From NCBI GenBank assembly GCA_037179335.1, contig JAKZHN010000007.1, positions 248,001 to 312,000 on the forward strand: a stretch of 64,000 bases of DNA, read 5' to 3'. Source of the DNA: Cyclaneusma minus. Taxonomy: Eukaryota > Ascomycota > Leotiomycetes > Marthamycetales > Marthamycetaceae. The position numbers and the translations under genes are program-made. The stretch's first letter is position 1, and every line of letters starts with the position of its first letter. Shown here piece after piece: positions 32,605-45,797 of this stretch. The notes under the pieces were generated by a model, which ran no database searches, was not told where the DNA came from, and worked only from the letters and a program-made list of their open reading frames with translations.

Positions 32605-35600
32605 ATGGCTGACCTTCCAGGTAGCTATTCCGGAGCTTCGAACGAGGGTGGCGATCTGGAGCACCTCTTTGCTCGGCTCCGCAACAGCAGTAGCAATAGC
32701 ATGAATGCTCAGACTGCTGCTGCCAATCCATCTGGCCCGTTCCAGGGATTCACTCAACCTGGTCCCTACTTCGGTCAACATGGTCAGCATAGTCAACAAT
32801 ACCAGCCCTTTGTGAGCTCGCCCATGGCTACGCCACCAGCTCCCAGTCAGCAGCCTCCCTCTGGATCTGCCATCATGAGCCCGAATGTTTCGACACCACC
32901 CCCAAGACAGATGGCTTCCACTGGCGGATCTCTCAATGCTGGTACTAGTCTTCTTGATCTGCTGAACTTGGGTCGGTCATCTGCTCTGTCTCCGAGCCAG
33001 CAGACGTCAGTCAATGCCTCCCGAACTCACCCAAGTTTTGGATCGCAGAACTCATACAATCAGTCTGCACCATCTGCTGCAGCTCCGCCGAATAACCAGA
33101 CTGTCGATTTGTTGGCTGCTCTGATGGGTAACAGGTCGAGGCACGTCTCGCAGCAGTCGGTTCCTCAGGTCCAGTCTCCTGTCCCGGCACAAGCTCCTAA
33201 GAGCAGTGAATTCAGAGGACCTCCTCCTGAGAGTACTCAGTCGTATCTGCTGAGTCTGCTTCAGCAGCCAAAGCCGTCGCAAAATGGTGCCGCTCCTCAA
33301 CTTGAGAAGTTGAAGGCTCAATCGCCGGCTGGAAGTATGGAGCGTGCTGAGGCCGAAGAGCCCGAGGCTGTTGAAGAGCAGAAGACGGTTGACCAGCGTG
33401 CTGCTGAGTTCGAGAAGCTCGCCAGGAGCTTGGAGGCTACTAAGATCATGGAGGCTACGGAGATCGGAGAAGGAGCTCGCTCAGAACAAGAAAACACCAA
33501 ACCATCCAGTCGTGGCGGTCCCGTGTTTACTGAGGCTCAAAGTTCCCCTAGGGTCCCGTCCGGTTTGTTTACTTATGTGAACCCATTTGAGCAACTTGCA
33601 GCCTCCTCGCCCCGAAACCAAACCCCACAACCTTCTACCCGCCAGCCTCCTCCTGTCCAGATTTTGAGGCACCCTCGCACCACAGAGACTGGAGACAACA
33701 AACGCAAGGTGGGCGAGCACACTCCAAATGCCAGCCCTCTGCCAGCTCCCTCTAGGAGAAAGCTCGACTCTTATTCACCATCTGTCCAATCGTCTCTTCC
33801 TCCCAGTCCCCTTCCCGACGGACGCACACAAATCGAAGCTCTGATGGGCATTGGTGCGACCAGCAACAAGGAGACAGTTTCTGAGGCCTTGGACGAAGTT
33901 GGTGAGCAGGTTGATAAGCAAGTGGAGCAAGCTTTGGCCCAAGCCACCGAGAAAGAGACTGCTCCAGCCACCGAAGAGCCTGAACGCGCCGCCATCGAGC
34001 AGGATCTGAAAGACCTGTTGGCTGCCAAGACCGAAGCAGAGTTCGAGGATTCCGCAAGGACTACTGCCATTGGCCTCCAGAAGGAGCTTGAGAAAGAAGA
34101 GAATGCCAACGTCCTCCACGACAGCTTGCCGACCCCAGTCGCTGAAGCTGTGAAGGAATTGGTCGACGACACTGCGCAAGGCAACATTGTGGACAGCTGG
34201 GAGAGCGCAGACGCAGAAGAGAGTGTCGCACCAGAGCAGCGATACATCAAGGTCTACAATTTCCCTCTGAGACCTTGGGTCAGCTTGACCTTGGTCGGTC
34301 CTGACATGTCAACCCTCGCCGAGGTCCGTGAAGAATCCACCATGGACATTGCCAAGCTCAAGAAGCCTTTTGACCAGGTCGATCGCAACCTGGTCACTGC
34401 GACAAGCAACTTCATCATCTGGGGCATGTCTAAGAATGGAGGCCTCCGTGTCATCACTCAAGAGGATGGCAAGGATGCGAAGATTTTCTCGCACACCGGT
34501 GACCGCATCTTCAATGTGAGCGTTTCGACATCTATGACTGATCTCACAGAGACTGTCATTGGTACAGGCACGAGCGGCACAGTCTACTGGGCTACTCTCC
34601 GTGAGGCGTCTGGAGAGTTTGTCGAAGGTACAAACGTCCAGCAGCATGGCTTTGCTCTTCCACCTATCCAGGCTGGAGACAATGAGTCAGCTGGCGGCGT
34701 GCTCAAAACCCGCGCCAGGAAGAGCTGCACTCACCCAGACTTCTTTGCTGTTGGTCGTGGCAAGACAATTCACATCATCTGGCCAGCCGTCATCCTGAAG
34801 CAAGGCCTCTTGAAGCCTGGTCCTGAGCGTCTGGTGGACACCGAGAAGTACCTGAACAGCCGCACCCTGAAGATCAACACGGGCAAGGCCGGCAAGGACT
34901 TCACATTCAGCCAAGACGACACCGCCATCGTATCCCTCGACAAGGCTGGCAAGGTCAAGATCTGGGATGTCCGAACTCTTGTGAGCACCAGCCGCAATGG
35001 AGAGTTCAACTACCCCACTCCCGAGCAGATCTCTCCTATTGAGATCACTGAACCGCTCATGACTCTTGACACGAATTTCCCTGATTCAACTGCCAAGTCC
35101 TGGCCTACCTCAGTCATGCTCGTTGACAAGCAACGCCCATACCAGAAAGGCGGTGCTCTCAGATACCTGATTGTGGGCATGAAGCAGAACCATTGTCTGC
35201 AACTGTGGGATTTGTCCCTTGGAAGAGCCGTTCAAGAGATTAATTTCCCGCACGATTCCGAGTCCGATGCCATCTGCAGCGTGGCATACCAGCCTTTCAC
35301 CGGCATGCTCATTGTAGGACATCCAACTCGCAACTCGGTCTACTACGTTCATCTTTCTGCTCCGAAGTACAACCTATCCAGATCCTTGACACAGGCTGAG
35401 TTTATCGAGAAGGTTGCTCGCGGCGATGGCTCGATTCCCAAGCCAGACTCTACTGCAGTCTTCAGTGGCATGCGAGAGGCCACTCTGAGTAACAGAGGCC
35501 AGCTTCGTAGCTTGGACGTTCTTTCAAACCCACCTGTCCACGCCAATGACACCGACCCCTCTCTCTACGACGTCTATTTCATGCACGACCAAGGCGTCAG

Positions 35601-37470
35601 TTGCATCTCCGTCAAGAAGGAGGATCTGGGTTGGGCCGAAGATAACAAGGTTCAGAATCCCATTGACGCCGAAGCTTTGGGTCTCGTGCGTGTGGTGGAG
35701 CACGAAGCTCCCGCTACCGCAAGCGAGGCTGCTGTCGAAGCCATTACTGGCACGCCATCTATGAGGACAACCTTCTCCTCGACCAACAGTGCCATTTCCA
35801 ATGCCGTTTCTCGCAAGAGAATGTCGATGAAGAAGGATCATCCCGACCAACGCCTCGCGGATATCGAGAAATCATCTGTCACCAATGGCGCCCAAGACTC
35901 ACCGAGTGGCACGGACAGGACCGAGACCCGAAGGAAGAAGCGAGCGTCGCCAGCCAAATCAACTCCATCGAGGCGCTCCGTGGCTGAAAAGGCCCCCACC
36001 ACCAATGGACCCATTTCTACACCTGCTGTTTCCACAGCTGCGGCTACCGCTCTACCAGCCAGTGACCAGGCTAGTGTTGCTTCACAGACTCCGACTAGGT
36101 TCATGGAAGTTGCTGCTGAAGCTACCGAGAAGGTTCAAGAGCATCGTTCTCAGTCGAGCCTCCCCGTGGGAATGTCGCAAGCAAACATTGATGACATTGT
36201 GAAGGCCGTGGAGGGCAGTATGTCCAAGGGACTCGAGCAGCTTTACAAGCGATTCGATGATGACAAGAGAGCTCTCAATGCTGCCGGTGAGGCCAGGCAG
36301 GAAGCCATTCTACGCCTGACCTCCACTACTTTGTCCGAAAACCTTCAGGGCGTGCTGAGTGACACCGTCACCTCAACCATTCAGAAGCATGCTGTTCCGG
36401 CTGTCACCGAAGCTGCTATGAAAGCAGTCACCGAGCAACTTGGAAACAAGCTCAACGTTCATTTGAACAAGCTCATTCCCAAGCACATTGAAAGCAGTCT
36501 TCCTGCTGCCATTACCAAATCGCTCCAGAAGCCGGAGGTGCACAAGCAAATGTCGGAGTCGATTGCCAAGAATATGGGCAACGTTGTTGAGAAACAGTTC
36601 AAGGACGCTCTCGTCAACACTATCATGCCCACTTTCACTTCGCTTACGGTGCAGACCGCTCAGAAGATCTCTGCCGATATTCATCGTCAAGCATCTGACC
36701 AGATACAGGCTCTTGAGCAGCAGCATATCGCTGATAACCGCAAGATCGACCAGTTGACAAATCTGGTTAAGGGCATGGCAGGCACTATGACGTCCATGGC
36801 CGAAAACCAGGCTAAGTTTCAGGACGAGTTCATGAAGTGGCAGAGGCAGTCGGCTCGGGATCGTCAAGCTAGCAACCAAAGCCGTCAAATCGAGAACTCC
36901 CGTACTGTATCTGGCAGCTCGGCGCCCAAGACCTCCAGGGCCGCCACTCCTCCCAAAACCGAGGAGCAGCTGCAGTTGGAACGTGTCTTGACTGATATTG
37001 ACAGCGATGTTGGCGAGGGCAACTTTGAAGGCGCATGCATGCGTTGGTTACAAGCTGTTCAACCCCAGGAAATTTTCGAGAGCTACTTCTCGCGAATTGA
37101 TCCATCCATCATGCAGCAGTGCAATCCCATTTTGCAGCTTTCGATCGCCGGAACTGTCTCGGGCAAGATGGATGGTGAATTTGTGCTCCAGCGTTTGTCT
37201 TGGCTTGAGGTGATCCTCTCGACGTTCCTCACTCACATTGAAGAACTCGTAAGTTGACTTGCCTCCTTTTACCCCTTGCGTAACATTGTACTGACCAACC
37301 TTCAGGAGCCCGCCGTCCGCGAGGTCACGCCAAGGATCATGCAAAAGATCGTTCAGAAGGGTGAGCACTTGTTCATGGGTGTCAGCTCCCGCACTCATGG
37401 TCAGAACCCCTTCCTCAGACGCTTGTCGCAAATGGTCGCCATGGCGAACCAGATCATCAGCAGCGTCTGA
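32605..37470 (+). CDS. EDC4-like mRNA decapping scaffold (Pdc1 type)
   Basis: Exons 32605-37248 and 37306-37470 give 1602 residues. I start at ATG 32605 (MADLPGSYSGASNEGG) because the upstream in-frame extension does not resemble the family. Layout: a Gln/Ser/Pro-rich disordered N-terminus with a short LLDLLNLGR motif; acidic coiled coil around residues 440-530; a WD40-like region from about 547 to 1015 (YIKVYNFPLRPWVSL to the VKIWDVRTL and LQLWDLSLGRAV blades); a basic Ser/Thr linker; and a C-terminal helical domain (~1185-1602) with coiled coil. This is the plan of animal EDC4/Ge-1 and fission yeast Pdc1, scaffolds of P-bodies that support Dcp2. Function here rests on architecture. Confidence 0.87.
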
Positions 37471-39561
37471 GCGAGCTTTTCCACTTCCACTCGGCATATC
37501 CACCTCGATCATCCTCGACTCTTTCTCTTTCACGGTCTCAACAAGTCGGATATCTAAGGGCAAGCGCGTGAATTACGGCATATTGATGAGAAAACGAAGC
37601 CATGACAACCAAGTGTACTTAAATCATCGGGGTTCTTTCAAGTTTTCACAGCCTCGCAGCATTCATGCTTTTATGCTTACAGGAGATGGGGGATTTCGCG
37701 GTATTTCTGTTGCTCCTATATTCTCTGCTTTGCGGCGTTTCTGATGACGAATGCATATGGACTAGGAGGCCCAGGCTTTGAGGCGTGTGGGCAGCATCAT
37801 CTTTGCACAGCTTGGTATCTATGGAATTACTTTCTTTTTTCGTGGAAGCTGCTAGGCGCGAAGGGGGCTGGCTGCATGGTTTGAACTGCTACGGCTGCTA
37901 CAGGTTGAATACCATGGGGTTTCTACTGCGATTGTACGATAGGTTTACACTACAGAAAAGGGGGAATGAAAGTACTTGATTTTCCAAACGTTTGTGCAAT
38001 TCTGATGAATGATTATAGTGACTAAGTTTGCGAATTCGAAAGGGTCCAGGGTACCGGGGCGTCGAGTTATGATACTATTGAGCTGAAGTCGCCTATACAT
38101 GGAGCTTTCGAACGGCTTGATGGAAGAAGGAACAATTCCGCATCATAACTTGTGCTTCCGCACCCTCCCACACTCTTTATGTGGGATTTGACAGAAGTCC
38201 CAGGATACTAGGCTGGTTTCCGGGGCTCGTGATGTGGGCGTTGAGGCTTACTAGTAGCTTTCACTTTGGGCCTTTCCGTCAGCTTTGGCTTTGGCTAAAT
38301 CTAAGGCGGCCGAGCGGTGCTTCTGTCACCCTACAGTTCACCTCAATGACTGGCAATTGCTTGAGCTTACTTGTACAAATTGTGAGTTGTGACCAGTTCT
38401 TCTGTTTAGCACAGTTTCGGGAGAGGTCCGACTGAGGTCGCAGTATACAAGTACCCGTGTACCTGGTACCTTACAGAGTACGGAGAGCTTGGCAACTTAC
38501 AATCAATCAACCACGAACCACTCGAATCCAAAATAGTCGGTCTAACTACTCTAAGAACGATATACGGCATTATTTCCTTCAGTTGATATTCCGCTTCTGC
38601 ATTCGCAAAGTGGCGTCTACCCCACTTCTTTTCCGCTGTTAGGGCTACTTTATAGGCTAACAGCATATACGCACTACTACCTACCCCGCAAAATGAAATA
38701 GCGCCAACGACGTCCCCTGACAACCCCAGATTCCGGTCGCTTTTGGGAATCCCGATCCACCAACCGGAAAGCTATGTTGGTTCCTCGAAGTCGAAGCGAC
38801 GGCGGATGTGCGATGCTGCATACAACGATTCAGACCTCCCAATAAGGTTTGCCGCATTAGGGATGCCGCACGATAACGCACGAGGCTATGTACAGAGTAT
38901 TCCTGCCTGGATCCGGATGGATGGGTAACACTGGGTGTTGTGCTTCAGCTTTCGTGGAAGCTGAGCTTGTGGTTTGTGGAGGGTTGACGGGGGAGATGGG
39001 CGAATCGTGGACTTCTGAGCCACGTCCCTGGAAGGCTTGTAACCATAGCCGTGCTAAGCATGGCCGCTTCGAGGATTGAAGCCCTAATTGCAAGGGCTTT
39101 TGCAATAAGCAATTGCTTATCAGCTTATCAATTGCAATAATTAAATGGAAATAGCTGTATAGCTAAATTGCAATTTTCTATCGCTATAGCTGATTTGCAA
39201 TCACAGCTGCATTTTTGCACTCCAGTCAGCAACAAGTAGTACTTGCTCCGCACCTGATTTTCTATCGCAAGCAATATACCACCTATCGCTGGCTTGTCGC
39301 TGACTCAAGGGAGCACCACGCCCTTCCAGCGACAGGAAATGGCGTTGCAGATGTGGGCTGATGGGAACTTCCCGGGTTCCGTCTTGGATGCTTATATTTA
39401 GTAAGTTGGTCTGCTACTACTACTTACCAACAGTTGTCAATTCCTTGGGCTTCCTACCTGGAAGAGACGATTACCTTGATATTCCGAGTTTTACTTTTTT
39501 TTCCCTTGGATACGTTGCACACGGAGGACGAGAATATTGGCGAGGCGAGAAAGAAGGCACT
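37471..39561. other. Intergenic, 2.1 kb, no gene supported
   Basis: No convincing gene. The first few hundred bases are the EDC4-like 3' flank. An AT-rich palindromic islet lies at 39081-39225. The in-frame extension upstream of the alcohol oxidase ATG (from 39361) looks like non-coding leader sequence. Confidence 0.55.
39081..39225. repeat. AT-rich palindromic islet
   Basis: The stretch is much richer in A and T than its surroundings and repeats TTGCAA/GCAATT/AGCTAT words in both orientations, for example AAGCAATTGCTT and ATTGCAAGGGCTTTTGCAAT. It sits about 340 nt upstream of the alcohol oxidase start. Confidence 0.65.
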
Positions 39562-41696
39562 ATGGCGACGGCAATGTATGATCCAGAACAACATGGAGAT
39601 ATGGATATCATCTTTGCTGGTGGCGGAACGGCTGCTTGTGTGGCAGCTGGGCGTCTCGCAAAAGCAAATCCGGACTTGAAGATTCTGCTAGTCGAGGGTG
39701 GGAAGAACAACTATGAGGACCCGACTGTTCGCAATCCGGCAATGTACCTTACTCATCTGGCACCTGATAGCAAAACTGCCCTCGTAAGTATACTCCTTTT
39801 ACTCTTTCAAAGAATCTGGTTTGTGATAGCCAGAGTGGAGAACGGTATCTCCACGGCTTTCAAAGCTTCGATGCTAACTGAAATTATCTTTGCGCACATA
39901 GTTCTACAAGTCGAAAGCTTCCGCACACCTCAATGGACGAGAAGCCATTGTGCCTGTGGGAGGTATCTTGGGTGGTGGCAGCTCGATTAATTTCATGATG
40001 TATACGAGAGCGCAGGGGGCGGATTTCGATAGTTGGAAGACGGAGGGATGGGCCGCGAAGGATATGTTGCCGTTGTGCAACAAGCTGGAAACTTACTATC
40101 ACAAAGACGACAAGGTTGATATGAGCAAGCACGGCAGTGATGGGCCGATCATGGTGGGAGATGGTGGGTATAGGGGAAAGTCTGAGAATGTGTTTTTGGA
40201 GACGGTGGAGAAGATGGGGCTCAATACTGTGACTGATTTGCAGGTACGTGTTTGCAGTATTTGCAGAGATGCACCGAGAAGAAAAAGCAAATGCTGATGG
40301 GATTCTCAGGATTTTGATGAGGTGGATTCTTTCGCAAAGTGGCAGCGATATGTTACCCCTGACGGAAAGAGAGCCGACGCTGCTCATCAATACATCCACC
40401 CCCGTAAGCTTCCCTCTGCCATTCCTTTCCCTTGACATCCCACTGACAATCCCACTCTAACCAGTCCTCAACGACGGCAAGCACCCCAACCTACACATCC
40501 TCACCGACTCCAAAGTCATCCGCGTCCTCTTCGACTCCAGCTCTCCCCCAAAAGCAATCGGCATCGAACACACCAGCAACCCCACCTCCCAACCCATCCT
40601 CAGCCTCAGCAAGCCCCATCCCACAACCATCTTCGCCACCAAACTCGTCGTCGTCTCCGCCGGCGCTCTCGGCACCCCCCAAATCCTCGAGCGCTCCGGC
40701 GTCGGCGACCCCGGAATTCTCAAAAAGCTCGACATCCCCGTAGTCTCCAACGTCCCGGGCGTAGGCGAAAACTACCAAGACCACCACCTCATGATATATC
40801 CCTACAAAACCACACTCGACGAATCCGAAACACTCGACTGCATCCTATCCGGCCGCAAAGACTTCACCAAAGCACTAGAAGCCAAAGATCCCATGCTAGG
40901 CTGGAACGGCATCGACATCTGTTCCAAGCTCCGCATGACCGAAGCCGAAGTCTCAGCTCTCGGGCCCGATTTCAAAGCCGATTGGGAACGCGACTTCGCG
41001 CCTTATCCAACACGACCTGTCATGCTCTGCGGTGTCGTAAACGCCTTTCTCGCCGATCCTTCGCTGGTAGAACCTGGACAGTATATTACCATGGGCGTGT
41101 ATACCGCTTATCCCTATTCGCGCGGAAGTATCCACATCACATCCAAAGACGATACGGTCAATGGATATGACTTCGACGCCGGCTTTCTGAACCATCCTAG
41201 CGATATCAAAAAGCATCTTTGGGCGTATAAGATGCATCGCGAAGTTACTCGACGCTTGCCCTACTATGCCGGCGAACTAGAGCTTGGTCATCCGAAATTC
41301 GCAGAAGGTAGTAAAGCGGCGCTTGCGACGAAGCCGGTGGAGATTGGAGCTAGTGATATCGAATACAGCAAAGAAGACGACGAGGCGATTGAGTCGTGGA
41401 TTCGGGGGAATCTGAATACGACGTGGCATAGTTTGGGGACCTGTGCGATGCGGGATTTTGCGAAGGGAGGTGTGGTGGATGGGCGGTTGGATGTTTATGG
41501 GGTTGAGGGATTGAAGGTGGCGGATTTGAGTATTTGTCCCGAGAAGTAAGATTCTGATGTTATTGCCCGTGGGGAAGCAGAGTGAGGCGTTTGCTAACAG
41601 CTTTACAGTGTCGGAGCGAACACGAATAACACGGCCCTTGTGGTTGGAGAAAAGGCGGCAATTCTGATTGCGCAGGACTTGGGAATCGAGGTCTGA
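39562..41696 (+). CDS. GMC oxidoreductase, alcohol oxidase type
   Basis: Exons 39562-39783, 39902-40243, 40310-40403, 40465-41545 and 41609-41696 give 608 residues. The start is ATG 39562. The FAD-binding Rossmann motif IIFAGGGTAACVAAGRLA is followed by LLVEGGKNNYEDP and the GMC signature GGILGGGSSINFMMYTRAQG. SAGALGTPQILERSG is the second signature. The active-site His lies in WHSLGTCAMR and the partner Asn region in NVGANTNNTAL. The sequence groups with fungal alcohol oxidases, which oxidise short primary alcohols to aldehydes with release of H2O2, often in peroxisomes. The C-terminus (DLGIEV) is not a PTS1 tripeptide, so peroxisomal import is not supported by sequence. The substrate could instead be another alcohol. 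Confidence 0.9.
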
Positions 41697-42728
41697 AGAA
41701 GGGTGGCTCCCGGGTGGTTTTCTCTGTTTCAGCTTTTAGGATTTAGCAATGGCGGAAGAAAAGCCATGAGGTGATGAGATACCCCGGGAATCTTTCCTTG
41801 GATTCTTGGGGTTCTTGAAAAATATTTTCATTAATTCGCAGCAGTCACAATTCACGATTCCATTCACAAAGCCCGCTCATGATTTTGAAGCAAGTTTTTA
41901 TTAGGCTCGTGTGCTGGTTGATGAACCTAGCATCTTCTCATCTCCCTAACGTACAAAGAACAGCATGCCAGGTCCAAGCAACGACCCAACCCTTCCCCGC
42001 CAGAGCACCAAACCGGAAAATGACACACGCCCTATCGCCTGCCAGTTCGTCAACTAAAGAAAGGAGAACTATACACGAGCTTCTCGAATGCAGTATACAG
42101 TCTCTAGACCCCTCTGAAAAAGAGGAGTCCGGAGAACATGTATAGACCGAGACGAAGAAACCATGCAACGCAGTGATTGGTGGCAGGTAAGAAACCCCGG
42201 AAGTGGCTTTGCGATGAAAGGACGGCACCTCATGAAAACCCTTGTATCAGAAACAACGCCAGTCATGATCGTTCGTAGTGGGTTGTTCCCATTCCCTCCC
42301 CGTCAACTCCTTTCCTTTTGCTGTTCTTATCATTAACCTCATGATTCGAATCTTGAAAACTTCGAAAAATTTCCGGATCCGTTGAATACAGCACCACGAA
42401 TGGCTCCACCCAACCCAGAGAGACAAAGTAAAAACCCGATTTTTGGTAAGTCGTTTCTTGTCGTGTTCATAGTAGTCGTGAATTTCGTGAATGCTGAAGA
42501 GCGATGTGTGAAGCAATCCAAAAAACTCAAATGGGTAAAACAAGGCGAGAGAAGTGAAATGTGTGGTCGATACCGCGATGAAGGAAAGATGTGTCGTCTG
42601 ACTATGAGAGTGCTCTGATCCGTGGTGGTCGAGTACGGGCTACCGCATGGTACATCCAGCCTCATTGAGGGGTCGGACGCTACACTGGCGATGCCGATAT
42701 TAGTACTCGAAGTTGCCACACGCGTCTA
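41697..42728. other. Convergent spacer, no gene supported
   Basis: One kilobase between the convergent alcohol oxidase and Byr4 genes. Frames on both strands are short and without motifs; a minus-strand frame at 42339-42719 is unlike any family. Nothing else seen. Confidence 0.5.
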
Positions 42729-45700
42729 TCATTGCGCAGCGTCGATCTGGTTGACGATGTCCCGAATGTCCCAACGCCAAGATTCACTCGTCAGAACATC
42801 CCTCTCCGGGCGAACCCACGGTCCGACCCGCTGTCTCCACTTCTCTTCCTCGTCTCGCTGTCTGCGGATGAACTCGGGGCCGACGTCAAACTCTTCGCCG
42901 ACTGGCCAGTTGTCATTGCTCACGCCACCTTCCTCGCCATCCTTGCTTGGAGAATCTACCAAGTCGGGAACGTCCTTGAAGACGTCTTCTTCATCGTCGA
43001 GAGCGTTGAAGCCGTCCATGAAGTCGTCATCTTGGTTAGGTTCGGATGCAACCTTGAGCCAGCACATCCGGCGGGGGTCAAAGACCATTCCACCGACAAT
43101 CCTCACACCTTGCGAGGCACTGGCGTTGGTGATCAGAGCCGGACGAGGAGTGCTGAGGTAGTGTGGCTGCGAAGAAGCAGATGGAGATGAGGTAACAGTG
43201 TCAAATGCACACAAATCATTGTCGTTACCCTCCCAGCAGTAGGTTGCTGGATTGTAGACCATGCCTTTCAGAGCTATTAAGTGTTAGCGTTGTTCTCACC
43301 ATGTACCACACAGAATCAGAGACTAAGCTAGAGACTTACACTTTGGATTCGCTGCGGCGTCTCCCTTACAAGTAATAAGATGAGGCTTCCGCTGAGGTGG
43401 CGGACGACTCTTCTTGGTTCTGATAGGTTTTGTGTTCGCCGGATTGAGTCCACTCTTAGCCGAGACATGAGCCTTCCATTGGCTTGTCATCGCAGTGGCT
43501 GCGGGCCTGGTGTTCACTGCTGGAGCCCTCTGTGCCAATACCTGCTCTCGGGCCATCCTACTTGCCGCTGTATCGCGAGCGAACCTGGGCAGGTTGCCCT
43601 TAGATGGTGAGAAAGGCAGGGTAGGTGTCAAGGGCATAGGCGTTGATGTTCGCTCCTGCATGCTTGGACCACCAAACTTCTTCTGCAAAACCGACTTGGG
43701 CGCTCCTTGGCCAGCAGGTTTCTTCTCATACTTTGACTCGACGCCCCTAGAGACTGGAAGATCATCAAGAGTATCAAGCTCACTGCCGTCACCAAATGCC
43801 TTGCTCCTAAGAGGCTTCGTCATCTGCTGTTGGAGGGCAGCTTCTCGTGCGAGAGCATCGGCGCCACGTTTTCTCGGACTAGGAGAACGGGTCGGTGTAG
43901 TATGTTGGGACCTCCAAGCAGAACCGGAGACGGCTCGCGATTGGGGACGTAACTCAGTAGTGGACGTCGAATTAGATTCATGCCGACTGAAAGAGCGCGT
44001 TGGCTTGATCGCGCGATGATGCGACACAGAGTTATTGGGACCAGCGGGCAGGAATGGCTTTCGGGAATTGAGTCCGCTGCTTTCAGCATCTTGTTCCTTT
44101 TCGGCAGGAGTCCTTGGCCGAAACATTGTGTTGGGTTTGTTGTTATCCGAGTGAGACGTCGGGCGCTCGAAACGAGAGCCAATTGGCTTCCCTGGCGATT
44201 GCCCCTGTCCTCGGATGTTTGGCATGGATCTCTTGACTCGCAGGAGCTGCGCATTGGTCGTGGTAGGTTCAGTGCGGAGAGCACCGGCGGATTGTTTCTG
44301 TCCTAACCGACGGCTAGGAGTAGAGGGGGCCGTGGGGGTTGGCAGGTTCGTAATAGATAAACGTGACATTGGAGGCTGTGATCGACGTGCTGTCTGGCTA
44401 ATTGGCTCGCCGCTTTCCATGACCGGTTCAAGGGATACAGAAGCACGCTCGTGGGCAGAGCGTGGTTGGGTTGAACGAGGGCTTGCGGCCGTAGTCGGCT
44501 TGTTGCTGAATGTCACAGCGACACTAGTCTTCGGCCGGGCAGGGCTGGACTGATGAGTGGTTTTGATCTTGATGTTGCGATTTTGTGCAGCCTTGGTGTT
44601 GAAGATTTTGTCTTCTTCGAACTCGACGTCCGCGGTGAAATCATCGGAAACATCGTCGGAAACGTGGTCCGCAGAAGACGGCTGGCCGCTGTTGCCGTTC
44701 TTAGGATGTTGCTCAGGAGACGTATTTGCACGTTTCTTGATCATCTCACCGAAGCGAAGCGGTCCGTCAGGAAGGACCAAGCCGTCCAAAGCTTCGTCTT
44801 CGCTCTCGGCAGTGTAGGAGCTACCCACGCTGGGACTCAGACCGGAGACAGATGAGCTCCTGTTCGACGTGCAGCGCCTTGTTCCCCCGAATCTGGTTCC
44901 AAGGCTGCCTTCGCCCCAGTCAAAGTCGTCATGTGCACTCAACGGAGTCTTAGGGATATCTTTTCGGGCAGACAGGCGCAGAGGTTCTCCGTCAGCAGGT
45001 AGTTCCAAGTCGGCCTCAAAGTCGTCATCGGCCATGTCGTTCTTCTGCGGCGTGGGTGGGTTGATGGAGGGCCTTTTCACGGTCTGGAGCTTTGAAGCTT
45101 TGATGGTGGAGGGACCGTCAAAGTCGGCTTCATCAAAATCGTCGTCGAAATCGAGTTTCTTGATGGGCGGTGTAATGAGCTGAAGGCCTCTTTGGGGCTG
45201 GGTCTTGGGAGGCTTGATAGTAGCCCTTCCGTCGCCAAACACGTCGTCTTCGTCTTCCTCGTCTTTGAAGCGGTCCAGGTTTACAGTGGATGGAGCAGTC
45301 TTCAGTCGGTCGGAAAGTGTGAAGATTGGTGCACTGTCCAGGAGCTTGCGCGGGCTCTTCTCAGGCGAGACTGATCCACCACTGACTTGTCTCAGAACGT
45401 CCGGGAAGTTGGAGGCCTCCTGCTGCTTGATCTTCAGTCCTCCCTCGCCGGGAAGCTCAAGGTCCTCATCCCAGTCGTCCTGGATAACGCGCCGGACCTT
45501 CTTTGTGCCGAGTCGCTTGATCGTACCGCCGGTCAATGCTGAGGAGGGCACATTGGCGGGGATGGGTATGCCAGCCTTTGCGGCAGCGGCAATGGCGGCG
45601 AAGGTAGATTTCTCGTCATCACCGGGTAGGTGGAGTTGTTTCGGTTCATTGGCCTCGTTGAAGTCGGAGGCAGTGGAGATTTTGGAGGAGATGGAGTCGC

Positions 45701-45797
45701 GGTGGCCGCGGGTGGTTGTTGCGGTGCCAACAGAGGCGCGGAAGGTGGTAAGTTCGTCTCCGCCAATGTCGAGGTCGTCGTCGTCCCAGTTCTCCAT
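42729..45797 (-). CDS. Byr4/Bfa1-type septation GAP scaffold
   Basis: Exons 43340-45797 and 42729-43273 give 1000 residues, start ATG 45797 (MENWDDDDLDIGGDEL). The acidic N-terminus contains repeated DDWDEDLELP / DDDFEADLELP / DDFDEADFDGP blocks. A long Ser/Pro/Arg-rich disordered centre follows. The conserved C-terminal part reads LKGMVYNPATYCWEGNDND, MVFDPRRMCWLKV and FDVGPEFIRRQRDEE. That C-terminal pattern is typical of Byr4 and Bfa1, the subunit that with Cdc16/Bub2 forms the GAP for Spg1/Tem1 and restrains the septation or mitotic-exit network. The 66-nt intron has a GTAAGT donor and GCTAAC branch; without it the C-terminus would be lost. Confidence 0.9.
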
